Assembly: GCA_019095985.1 (NCBI GenBank)
Contig: CM032660.1
Span: 23,572,864 to 23,636,863, forward strand
DNA from: Streblospio benedicti
Lineage: Eukaryota; Annelida; Polychaeta; Spionida; Spionidae
Length of the DNA stretch: 64,000 nt
Direction of reading: 5' to 3'
Part shown: positions 24,823 to 38,200 of the stretch, piece by piece
Position numbering within the stretch: the first letter of the stretch is position 1
Layout of the letters: every line of letters starts with the position of its first letter
Program-made: the position numbers and the translations under genes
Notes under the pieces: model-generated
Database searches by the model: none
What the model was told of the DNA's origin: nothing
What the model saw: only the letters and a program-made list of their open reading frames with translations

Positions 24823-25397
24823 AAGCAGATCTTTCACGTCCCACGATGTGACAGAGGTACCAGGCAGGGATTCTTCACCCAACGGTTCATTGCTGGCAGC
24901 TCCAGAGATACATATACACAAAAGCATGAGTCTTCCTGCCAGCCCAGCACATGCATCATATGGTGGCAATGGTGGGTACAGTGTATTGATGAAATCAGTG
25001 TGTTTTAAGTTAATTGTCATCATTCTTGGGTAATAACTGTAGGGTATTAACCTGAAAGATTTGAATGTAGAATTATTAATTGATTCTGCCAGTTTTTGTA
25101 CATGACAGCTTTATTTGTTTTCAATGTTTAGCACTAAAAAAGATGCTGTCTCTCGTTGGTAAGCATTTAATCAAGAGTTTTGTTTCAATTCAGTTTTCAT
25201 ATTTGTTAGTATTTTTGTTACCTTTTTCATTGAGACTTGGAAGTTATTAGCTATGCCATGGTGTATGTGAAGATGATTTGTACCATGATTATTTTGATTA
25301 GCGTGATCTTCGTTTTGAATGTTTGAATGGTAAAGAAAATGTACAACTCAAGTACAAATTTAGGTTTGCACCAATAAGCAATTGCATGGGGCATATG

Positions 25398-25429
<32 letters not shown>

Positions 25430-26197
25430 TGTTGGACCTTGCACACTAATAGAACAGGAGATGTTGAATGCTGTCGGTTTCCTACATGATTATACTTATC
25501 AACAGGCAACATTTGGAATTTGATCCTATGTTCTCCGTCCCTTCTATTTTCAAAATAGGATGTGATTTCCATCAAGGCAAGTAGCAAAAACTATTTTTAA
25601 ACAATAACATGATTTCTTGAAAGATGTCCATGGTAAAATATCTGTTGTAGGAACCAAGAGCACTGTATCCACCAACGGTACTCCTAATGGTGAAGCCAAG
25701 CCCACAGGAGAAGTAAAGCCTGATGAAATGGAACTACTTCGTAAACTTGATGAGGCTAACAGGTAAAATTTCAATGATTATTAAGGGAATTTCATGTTGT
25801 AATCACAAGCACCGTGATCAGTGTGGACGCTATTGAAGAAATTAAAAACCAAGAACTTTCACTCAAAAATTAAACATCTTTTTATATCTTTTCAAAAGAC
25901 ATGTTTAGAAGTGTACAAGGAAAGGTTTTTAGAATTTTCAGTTTATTAATATAAGTTCAAATTGATTAACAAATGATAAGAAAATAAGTTTCTTACAAGG
26001 GGTGGCAGGTCTTCGCTAATAGTTGAAAAAGCACTATTTAAATTCCCAGAAGAAATACTTTCCACCGCCGGAAAAAATGCTTTTTGTGGAAAAAAATAAA
26101 TCTTCTTAAAAATCTTCTTAGTTTTGTCAAAATTTTACAGGAAACTGTTTCAAGCAAAGAACACTATATATTCCTATTTTGTGCTAGAAATTGCATA

Positions 26198-26258
<61 letters not shown>

Positions 26259-29200
26259 AGCAAACCAAATTTGAGTACCGTAGGTCAAACTATGTGACCT
26301 GTAGAGGGGGAAATAAATTTTTGGTGCATTGTAGTCCCTGTGAAATTGGCACTAACTTGTCACCATTTTCAAGTCACAAACGAAATTTGAGCACTTAACA
26401 CAAATGATGTTATCTGTGAATATCGGGCAATGGAAAGGGACATTTTCTTCATCAGAAATAGATTTTGAATTGTCCAAGGCCCAATTCTGTTTCTAACTCA
26501 CACTTTTGTATTACTAGATTGCTTGAGTGTGACAGGAAATCGCTGCAGTCACTGTCACCGCGTCACCAGCCGCGGGGGCTAGCACATTCGCGCCAGGGCT
26601 CTGTGTCGAGCACAATGTCGAATGCCTCGATCTCCTCCACCATCAGCAACAACAATGAAGAAATATCAGGTATTAACCAACGATAAATTCAAGACACAAA
26701 AGCAAATATTAAATGTCACTTAATTGCAACTTGTTGATCCAAATTACTGACAATGCTAGCAAGAATACAAATACATGTATGTAAAATTAAGAGTGACAAA
26801 AAAAAATAGGGAATATAGCAGGGAGTCACAATAATGGAATGTTTCAAATAAGAGATGTATGGATAAAAGAGGTTTTACTGTAAATGCCAAATTGTTTTTT
26901 AAATTTGAAGTGACTGAGAATACTTGTTCATATAAGGTAACTTCTTAATGTAATTGTTACTGTTCAACAAACAGATGTCTGTCTCTGACTATAAAGTGAT
27001 TAAGCCATGATCCCATGTGCTTTTTGTTTTAAGTTTTACTGTAAGATTTGTATTAATATTAAACAGATAGTCCCGAAGAATTATGGAATATATGGGGAAA
27101 GATTGTAACTGACTGGGAGACTATTGCAAAGAAAAAACCCAACTATATAAAGGTAAAACTTTTAATTGTACGATTATTCAGTTGCCACATGTCTTAAAAA
27201 TATTAATGTAAAAACTGAATTGGTTTTGAGAAAATTATATAACTTCCTCATTATTTTTTATGTTTTTTTTTCTTGTTATAATTACTCTGGATAATTTTTA
27301 AGATTATCATTATCATTGTCTTCATCTCAAACATTGCTTTCCACGTTTATCTGTAAGTGATTATACCAGGTATTTATATGCCTCATTGTAGGAACTTGTG
27401 CGTAAAGGTGTGCCACATCACTTCCGTGGCATAGTGTGGCAGCTTCTTTGTTCCGCTCACAATTCTGCAGCAAAGGAGCAGTATGCTGAGCTTCTCAAGA
27501 TGCCATCTCCCTCAGAAAAGTTGATCAGAAGGGATATAACTAGAACGTATCCAGATCATGAATTCTTCAAGGAGAAAAATGGTCTTGGCCAAGAAAGTTT
27601 GTTCAATGTTATGAAGGTGAGTTGTTTTTAATATAAGAATAAATGACTCAGTAAACATGCTTTGAATTTCCTTATTTATTTGGGTAGAATGTTGGACTGT
27701 ATTATTTACCGGTATTTTATAAAGTGCCAGAATTAGACCATGTAATTTCTTGGATTAAAATGCAGTTAATTAAATGCCTTTTGATTTACAAACTACTTAG
27801 TAGCGTCTACTTGTTACATGTTATGGTGTAAATTAAAAGTTCTTAAATGGTGAAAAATAAATTTTTCAGGCTTATTCATTAGTTGATAGAGAAGTTGGAT
27901 ATTGTCAAGGAAGTGCATTTATAGTTGGTCTATTACTTATGCAGGTAATCACTCTATTGATTTATGTTTCTGTTAAAATCATCATAATTAATCTATAGAT
28001 TTGTAAATGTTTAAAAAAATGTCTTGCCCAGATTTGTGTGGCGATGTGTTCTCTACATCTAAAACTCATAATGCAAACATTCATATTTACTGACTGTGCC
28101 TATGATAGACAAATCTTTAGGCTGGAATAAAAGCCATTTACAGTAGTTGTGTTCCTTAATGAAAATAGATTAACCATATAATTGATTTATTTAGATATTA
28201 GCCTTCGAATTGTATGACTTGACATCATCTTTACAGATGCCTGAAGAGGAGGCATTTGCTGTGATGGTGAAAGTGATGCAGGAGTACCGCTTGCGGGAAC
28301 TCTTCAAGCCGTCCATGGCTGAGCTCGGTCTGTGTATGTTCCAGTTTGAGTGTATGATTCAGGTAAAAAAATTATATTATCAGTATCCTCACTGCTTGTA
28401 ATCTTAGGAAAAGAAAAAAGATTATACGAAAATGTACACTTTTTGAATCTGTATTGATTTTGTCATTATTTGTTTATGTTAGGATCAGCTGCCTCAGTTG
28501 TACAGCCATTTCCAGACACAGAGTTTCTGTGTGTCCATGTTTGCTTCATCATGGTTTCTCACCTTGTTCACCACATCACTACCACTCGGAGTTGCTTGCC
28601 GAGTATTTGATGTTTTCCTGTCTGAGGTAAGTTCACTGTTCATGCTTTTCTTATGATTATATATCTTATTATTCTGAGTATCAACTTATTTTTTCCTGAC
28701 AAGGTTAACTGGATATTTTTTTGAGTGCTGCATTTATGATTTAGTTTATCAGAAAATTAATTGGTTTCATTTTTTTTAAAGACAAAGTCTCAATTATGTA
28801 GTGTTTAGCAACACTACATATAGTTTGGAATGGGTATATATTTATGTTTTTCATATCTATGTCTAGGGTATGGAGATGATCTTTAAATTTGGCTTTGCCA
28901 TCTTGGAAACATACCAGAAAGAGCTAATGATGATGGATATGGAGGGTATGCTGAAGGTATGAAAATTCTCATTAATACCTTTTGAGATAATGTCTCGTCG
29001 CTTATTCTTAAATTCATACTGAGAGATCCTTTATCAACCATTAATTCATATAATTTGATACCATAAGTTCTCAACAGATTCACAAAATATCACAATCATG
29101 GTACAATTAACAATTGTTGCATTGTTAAGTGAAAATAATGTACCATAATGGTTGCAGTGTAATTAATGTATATATCACTCACCTATGATGGTGAGACGAA

Positions 29201-32200
29201 AGGTAATCAATGGCTAATATATTGCATTCCAATTTGTTTCAGTACTTTCAAAAGCAGATGCCTCACACAGTGGAGTTGGATCAGCAGCAGATGTTTGCCT
29301 GTGCATACCAAGTGAAATACAATGCAAAGAAGATGAAAAAGTAAGTTTTAACACATCTGAATGCAGTTTGAATGTTCATTACCATTTCCAATGTACACAT
29401 TTGAGTGTATTTTATGTCCTTGGTAGCATTGCATTAAACCTTCATGGATTATTAAACACAATTAATTAAGGAATGGAAAAAAATACTAGAATTCTAACGA
29501 GTTAGAATATGTATTGTACATTCCTTGGCTGTATTTTAGCAAACTTTGCAAGGATAATGTTATTGCTATTTAGATGCCAAATGAGTGGAAAATCATTGCG
29601 CTATGACTTTATGGATGCATGCTTATGTGTCTCTTCATACTGAACTGTCATGCAAAATAGGATTATGACAATGGTTTATTTTACAGTGCTTATTTTCATT
29701 TTCAATCCAAGATCTTGCCCAAGTTACAGTAGTACTAATCTTAAATATACTGATCATAAGCGAAAAGAATATTTAGAAAGATGAGAATTTCGTAGGAAGG
29801 AAAAATGGGATGGTATTTTTTTTTCTAACTTAACCCCTTGGACGCCATTTGTCGACAAAAGTCGACACACGTAAATTACGTCTATACGCCAACAGTCGAC
29901 AAAAGTCGACAGACTCACTCAAAAAACAGTTCGAGTTTGACTGGCATATTCGTAGTTAAATACTCGTGGTTCTAGTCTCAAATTCCGGTGTGTCAACAAC
30001 AACAACTTTACCTTGACATTTCAATATATCTCTAGAAGGAAATAAGCAGCATAGTGTTAATATTTTATTTCTATTCGTGACAACGAATATTTGACAACCT
30101 AGCATGCATTTTCTGCTTCAATTTTGAGTCCTGAAATACTCTTATTTGCGTTCGCAAAACCATAGCTTGTCATACATCGCTGGAAACCTGAAGAAACCAG
30201 CTTTGCTTTGAGGCCCAATATAAAATGTGAAACTAGACATCAAGGTCATATCACGACACTGAATTTTCAGCCTTGAAATTCAGCGGTATTCTTAGGTTCA
30301 ATCACCGGCATAACAATTTTGACAACTGCTAAATGATACAATAAGCCTTTATTTATCAAGAGCGCTCTTACGAATCTATTGCAGCGCTGCGCAAGGCTGA
30401 TTTCCTGGAAATCGGTCGGAATGGGTAAGATCAGCCATGCTGTGACAAAATAGAAAATTTTGAAGAAGAATTATCATATTATTCGTCATTCATGGCTCAT
30501 CTTATTGTATCTTGGATACCGGATCACAAATAAAGCGTTTGGCAAACTACCCAATAAGTGTGGACGTCGGATATCTAGTATTTCTATCAAAACGGATGAT
30601 GTGTTTGTCGGGAGGTCGAGTGATGCCTGTCAAAAGTCCACAATGATAAGAAATCTAAGTTTGGACATGTTTTTGGTCCGTATCATTGTAAGTAAAAATA
30701 TATTATTATGAAATAGGGATGGTTTATGATGTTTTTTATGTCAATCCTGGATAAAAAGTCGCTGCACTTAAATTTCTACTGATACTACGACATTTAAAAT
30801 CAACCACCCAGCTGTCAAATGAATGGACGATTACTCGAAATTGTCAAAATTTAACTTTATGCTGTATGTATCTTTATTTATAATGGTAAAAATAAGAAAC
30901 TAGTCCGTCTCCTAAATGTGTATTGTAAATGTGAAAATGTTCTGATGAAAAACGTAAGAGCTACAAAGGATCATATTTCAACTATGACAACTGAAGCCCC
31001 CCACTGTGAATAACACGTCACGCAAAATGCGTGTCTGGCACTGAGGGGGTATCATAGTGAATTTATTTCCGGCTTCGAGAGGGTTAAGATAGTTTTAGAA
31101 GACCTCAATTTAAGATCTGAAACTCAGAATGTATGACTAACAGAGAGACGAAATGCCTGAAACTGTAAAAAAGGAGAAAGATTGGAAATTAACTTAAATA
31201 ATACACTGTATTGCAAACTTTGTTTGAGACATCCAACTAATACTTTTTCAAATGCATGATTTGTTAAAGGTTATATAAACAAAGTGGGCCAGGGCATGAC
31301 GACTTCCTGTCAGGTAGCACATGCACTCAATGTGGCAGAGAGTTTTAGGGACAAAGAGACAAGATGATCAAGGATGTATGAGGCTAAAAATAGTATCAAG
31401 GCGGCAAAAGACCTAATGGCATTGTGCAATTGTGATACTGGCCTAGTTAGATCGTGTTAATAAGCTGTAGGAAAGGTTAGCTTAGTGGACTAGAGCACCT
31501 GTCCATGCACATTTGACTCGTCACTGGTGTGAACAGGAGACCGTGAGTTCGATTCCACAGACTTTCAAATAACTTTACAAGCCTGTCTCATAAATTTTCT
31601 TACAGTTATCTTAAAGCCACATTGTATTGTTTGCTCAAGTGTTAGTGTCATGTAATATTTCTGCTCTGGCTGGATCAGTTAAGTAGGAAAGTTTCATCAT
31701 TGGTTTACGGGTATCTCTTTTACACTGCACATTTATTTAGTGTTATAATATCTAACCATGGGTTATACTAGGCAGCTACTTTTAAGCGGGGAATATTCGC
31801 CGCGCTAGACTTGCATCAAAAGCAAAATCACTACTCAGTTTTTCTTACTTGGCTTTGTCAAATCGTATGTAAGTATTCATTGAACATTTCGGTAGTGGGG
31901 CTTGTGATTGGTTGAATTTTGTGACAACTTCCACGAACATGACGAATATCAAGGCCGTTGAATCATGGCTATATAGTGCGTATATTCCATAATATATGAC
32001 GATAGAAAGCTTGAGATAATTGGAGAGCAATGCAATGGAAGATTTGACACAGAACTCGGACACACTTAAGGCAAAAGATCAAAGAAGGGATGGTTGCAAA
32101 GTAAACTGGGCAGCCTGGCCACACCCTCAAATTTAGGAATGAAATAAGGTCTTAGAATCAACATGAAGAAGACTGAGATAATGTTGTCTGGTCTTGGACT

Positions 32201-35200
32201 TGACATGCTCAAGGACTCTGGCAAGTACCCATGTGCCGTGTGCTGCAGTGGTGTAGGTGTTAACGCCATTGCTTGTATACGTCTTCGTAGAATGTGAATA
32301 TTTGCATTGGTAATACTTAGATTATACTGTAATTCATTCAATAAAATAAAACATCTTTGACAGGACTTTGTTATATTAAAACATTTTCTCTCACAATATT
32401 GAAACTCTAATATAGGTATCTGCTATAGGTATCTATAATTATGAGTTATGTTTGTCGGTACCGATAAACCAGCATTTCAGTGGCCTCCTTGGTGGAAATC
32501 ATGTATTTGAAGCCCTCATGTTTGAAATAAAAGTTTTTTTTCTTAAATAATTCGATTCCTTGTCCCAGAAAACCTACTCATAGACTTTAAAATCAATGTT
32601 CTATGTTAAATAGTTATTTAGCTATCACCAAAAACATTATTGACCTTCATGACGGTGGCCATCTTTGATTTGAAGGTCAAGGAGTGAAAATATTTTCCGG
32701 TATACGGCAGATTTGAATTCAGCATACCCGAATTATGTAAAATCAACTGTATGCCAAATTCTAATATAAAATGCCTTGCGCTTTTTATGGAAGCATCTTT
32801 CTGGAAAACCAGCCCTGACTATTGCTCGCAGTGCAAGCTCTGGGTGCACAAGAGGTGCAGTGGTTTAACTGTGAGGCTTGTGGCTAACATAGACTACGTA
32901 TGTCCAAGATGTCAGGGTGAAGCTCGTCCCATGGATCGTCAACCAGTTATCCAGGTAGAAGTGGAGGGGTCTATGATTGATGGCCCTGCGTCTGCTATCT
33001 TGGAGATATGCTATGCTCAGGAGGAGGATTCAAACTCGCCATCACCACCAGATGCAATACTGGATGGGGAAAGTTCAAGAAGCTGCTGACTTTTCTGACA
33101 TCCAAACATGTATCTTTAATAAGGTGACTGTGAGAGAATGTTCTCCGCCTGTGTCCGTGCGGCCTTGCTTCATGGTAGTGAAACCTGGGCACCATCACCT
33201 GCAGACCTTCAGCGGCTATGTCGCAACAACAGATCTATGATACGTTGGATTTGCAAATCAAAACCCGATAATGAATTCTCTTCCGTTACGCTCCACAAAA
33301 TGTTAGGGACTGTGGAGGTGTCCTCAAAACTGCACTTTCGACGTTTCAGATGGTACAGACATGTCATGATATGAAACGTTCTTCCTCTTGCATCAATTCT
33401 ATCATGGATATATAGATCCCTAGTCATCGGGTACAGGACCGAGGAAGACTTGGTTGGAATGTGTGAAGTCTGACTTGAAGGACTGTAACCTCCTTAATAC
33501 AGACCCTCTAGATAGAGATGTGTGGAGAGCTGGTGTGAGACAGCCGCCTACTGTCTACCCTAATAACTGGGACACCCCCAGCAGTTGACTAATAAACCTT
33601 TGGTTGTAGTTGCACAGCTATATAGTCCCGTTATTTTGAACTTAAAAGTATGTAATGGACCTACTAGCTTTGAAATATCAAACTTCTAACTTGGTGATAA
33701 TTGATTATGCTATTAGATGTAGAACAGAATTATTAAGCCATTATAATCTATTTATGGAGGTAAACTTAATATGGTTCAACTGTTCAATAAAATGTATATG
33801 TCGTGGGGTGAAGTAATAAAAGCTTGAGTTGAAAATATCTAAATTAAAGTTAAAAATAGTACATTATAATGTACTGATACATAGTTTGTTTCAATGCTAA
33901 AGACTTAAGTCTATGTGATAAGAATTATTATAAGTTGCATTGAAATGTAAATTTTGAATCCCTTTAGTTTACCATATCCAGTTGAGATTGTTAGATACTT
34001 TTATGTGACAAATGAATAGATAAACTTGAAATGAATCAAACAAACCGCTATCAGGTTTCACATCATTGGAGTCACCTTTGGTAACTTGCCGGAAAAAAAA
34101 CAAGCTTTGGCCTTATGTCTATATATTAACTACACTCGGTTCCGCAATTGTGACTATTTTTATAGGTGGCATGCTGGATACTTTTACCTTTATAGGTATT
34201 CACATGGTTTAATGGGTTAGTGATAGAAGTGTACATATGTTTTGTTAACTCTTTGAAGTGTTTTTATTATGATGTTTTGGAAGCAAAAGTGTGGATAGAG
34301 TGAATATTAATGGGATAAATAACTTAGAACTTATTACGCACAGATTAATCCAAGAACAGTGTAAATTTAATATTGAACGTGTTCATAATATAGGTAGGCA
34401 CTACAGGACTATTGAACTCGAGCGTTTATATGCTGGATTCTTAGTTCAAACAATATTGGTTCTGAAACTGAATTGTTATTTGTTGAAAACTTTCCTCACA
34501 ATGAAATTCTTTTGAAGAGTGTAATACATCAGTATATTTGAATAGTGAGGTTAATTCATTAAAATGTCTATACAGATGCTTAAATATATGCCCCTCAAAC
34601 CAAATCACTGTGGTATGAATAGAAATCATTGCTTTTGTTTCAAAAGTTACTAAAGTTACTTATGCTATGACCATGAATGGTTCAGGTATATAATTGTCAA
34701 TGATGACATCAGAAGAACATTGTGAAAACTACACATTTAATATGCGAAGTATGAGACAGATGTTATCATTTACATTCATGTTAGCATTAGGAATTTGCAG
34801 GAAGGCTTTTGATTTGCCAAATCGTAGCCTCTGTCAGAAAAAGAGAGTAATTGTTAGAATATTGTTATGTGCCCACACAGTCCATGACCTGTTTATCTAA
34901 TAAAGCTACTGGTAGTTTGAATGCATTTAATTTTTCAATATTTGCTTGAAAACTATTACATTGAATAAAATAATTAAACAGCTGAGAATATTCATTATTT
35001 TGAACAATTGATATATACAATCAAACATGATTTACAGGATATCAAAAAGCAGATTTCAAATAGGACATTATTATAACAAAGCAATCTAGAATTTCATGAA
35101 TCAACATTTTCTATCCACTAAATTTAGTGTTCTTTATGAGGAATAATATTCACTTATTTATTATACTGGTGAGACAATTTAATTATGTTATGAATTTTAT

Positions 35201-38200
35201 AAAACAATCTATTTGGTTCTTTCCTGAAAATACTTGCAGTGAAGTTTTTATGACATTACTGTACATTTGCCACAGGCTATGCTTTTACCATAATAATTGA
35301 AACCAAGAGTTTAACAGGTGATAAATTGAAAGCTATTTAATGTTATTAGAATAACAATACATATGCTACTTATAATTGTACTAGGAATAATTTGTGAATA
35401 CATCTTTTGCCATATGCAAAGTGGGAAAGGGATTAATGGATAAGCACCACAGATTCACATTATTTTATTCAGTGTGGAATTGTTGACTGAAATAGATAAT
35501 AGAATGGAGGGCAAAAGCATGGCCTAGTGATAGTTTACATATCAGCTGTGATATAACTAGCTGTTGAAAATGCATAGTATGATATTTAATTGCTGGATAC
35601 TCATTTAATCTACGATGGCACGATGGTGAAGAAATGCTTTACTTACATCATGGATTTTCTTGAGGAAGAAGATAAATATTATGAGGGTTTTGAATTTGGG
35701 TAAGTATATGATAAGCAAATGATAAGTCAAATGTAATAGTTATAGAATTATTTACATTTTGTAATTCTATGTTAAATAAGTATTGTCTTTATCAGTTGAT
35801 ATGCTGCAATAATTTTTTCTTTATGGAATTAGTAGACCAGCATTGTCATCTACAGAAATCATTTTTACACTGCACATACATCAGTTACACTATCTATTTA
35901 ATGTGTATCTTTTAACTGGAGCAATTTTGTTTAGTTGGAACTATGATGTAAGCTAAATTAATAATTAGTTTTCTTACTTGGCAATCTAAAGCCTAAGTTC
36001 ACGTGTATAAGAGACGTAAATCAGCATGGTGATGAAATGACGTCGTTCTGGCGATTAGTGTGTTCACATAGAAGGGCGATTTTAACACTATTTCTCGGGC
36101 AAGTTTCTGTTCAATAGACAGAAATAAGGAGGCCATAAATGGGTTTAAATGTTTTTTTTCCCGCTACATCAGTAAAAATCCGAAGGGTGATATGAGCAAT
36201 GCATATAGTCTTTTATTGGTTTATTCAGGGTCATCTCACTTTGTCACCTGCATGCAAACTGTCCAACACAGACATACGGTTTGTGATCTAAAAAATCGCC
36301 AGTTGCTTCGCCGCTATGATGCTACAGAATTTATGCTACTAGTAATATTGCTTAACTGTGAACATAGGCTAAGGCTTTATGTTTAATTTGGCTGAAGACA
36401 GCCTTCTGACATTCTGAGTGGCCTTGAGAAATGTTCAAGCTAAAACAGGCTGTTTGAATGAAGGTTTATTTTAAAAAAATTTGAGTAGAATAATAAGCCC
36501 GAAATATATGAGAATGGTTGACTAGCTTCCTCTTCCACAGGGTTCAACATTTATATCACTATTTTAACTGTCTTTTTCAGTACATGTCTGTCTTTATCCA
36601 TAGCAATTACAAGCAACAAGCTCAGTAGTGCAGAGATCTCATTTTTGAATGAAATAATGGGCTTGGTTTAATATAATATGAAAGATAATAGATATCTTTG
36701 ATGTCTGTGCAAAAGTACAGTAGAACCTCTCTAGACCACCGTTGGGACCAGTGTATGGTGGTCTCAATAGAGAGGTGGTCTGTATACAGAGGTTCATTTT
36801 AATAGCTTATGAAGGTTAGGGACCGTGAAAAGTAGTCTTATTATAGAGGTGGTCTCAAAATGAGACCTAAAACATTATTCTTGGCCAACTATTAAGTGTG
36901 ATTAAAAAAAGGAGAAGGATTTTAGTTACTTATGCTATACCAAAATGTTACAGTAAAGGATATGCGATAACATTCTAAATGACAGGTCAAATATTAAGCT
37001 AGAATATGAAGGAATAAATAAACAATTTAAAAAAACAAATGAAATTCATTTTGAGAAGTGACACATAATTGTGTATGGGTTGCAAGGCTAGTCCCGCACT
37101 AAATAGAAATATGGAATATGGCGGTTCCCATAGGTAATGGCACCGACCATATTGAATGTCGGTTTGCATCTTAAAAATGTCTGCGCTAGTAGTAACATGC
37201 ACTTACGATGTGGAATTGAATTAAATTCAATAAAAAAGATAAAAGGCAGTGGAAAATCATTTAAAAGTGATAACTCGTTCAACAATTTGTATAGAAATTC
37301 TTCATCATTCTTCTTCCCTGTATGCAAATAAAATTCACGTTCATGTAATGTCCAACTCCTAAATTGACAATTTTTCAAAATAGACTTTGGATGTTTCCAT
37401 ACAATATGATCTTTATCTCCATTCACTACTTGAACAAGCCATTGACAATTTGATGCATTTGAAACCAGTACTTACATGTTGATGAGCACTATAGAACTTG
37501 CGCAAAAGAGATAGAGAAAAAAGCTAAAGATTTCATTTCAAACACTCAAACTTCAATACAACAACTTATAAATGGGGTTTTGCGCATTGTCAGAACTTGA
37601 ATAATTTTTTATGCAATCAGTTGTTTGGTATCAGATTTTTTCATTTCCTTTTTATTGAATTTTTATGGGTTTTTTGTTTTGTTTTTTCCAGGTAAGTGAA
37701 TATATTTATTTTGGGGGCAGTGGTAAGTCACCTTTATTTTTGATTAATCTGATGAATTTAAGTAAAAGGAGCATATTATTTAGTTGAAGTTAGGTACCAG
37801 AAACACTTTTATGGTTGGAGATTTTTCTTTTTCATATAGGTATTTTTCTATATAGGTTTAAAAATAGTAATTATAAAGAAAAAAAAAGAAAAACAACAAC
37901 ACCATGCAACTCACACAGTCTATATGTTCATCAGGTTCAAAGTTATTTCTTCAGATGTTTTTTAAGTCTGTGAGAACCCTTTCGAAAAGGAGAAAAAACA
38001 ACAACTTAAGTGCTAATGTACATTAACAGTTATGATATTAATGACATCGTATCTTTATTCTTGGACATTTAACTAATATAATTCAGATAGCAATGAAACT
38101 ATGCATTTTGATGTTTTGATGAGACGTAGCTTGCATAAAAATGACCACCGTGGTGTATGTAAGAGGCATGTCATTTAGACTAACCTTGCAGAACCCCTAT

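Noticed and set aside
26202-26257. CRISPR-like array
   Set aside because: Perfect tandem tetranucleotides without spacers, in an animal genome; simple microsatellite.
26084-26398. 104-codon frame containing repeated LAGW
   Set aside because: It is the translation of the (TGGC)15 microsatellite inside an intron.
31470-31570. Functional tRNA gene
   Set aside because: Box A and box B are present, but the interval and ends do not allow a normal cloverleaf. A SINE head is the better reading.
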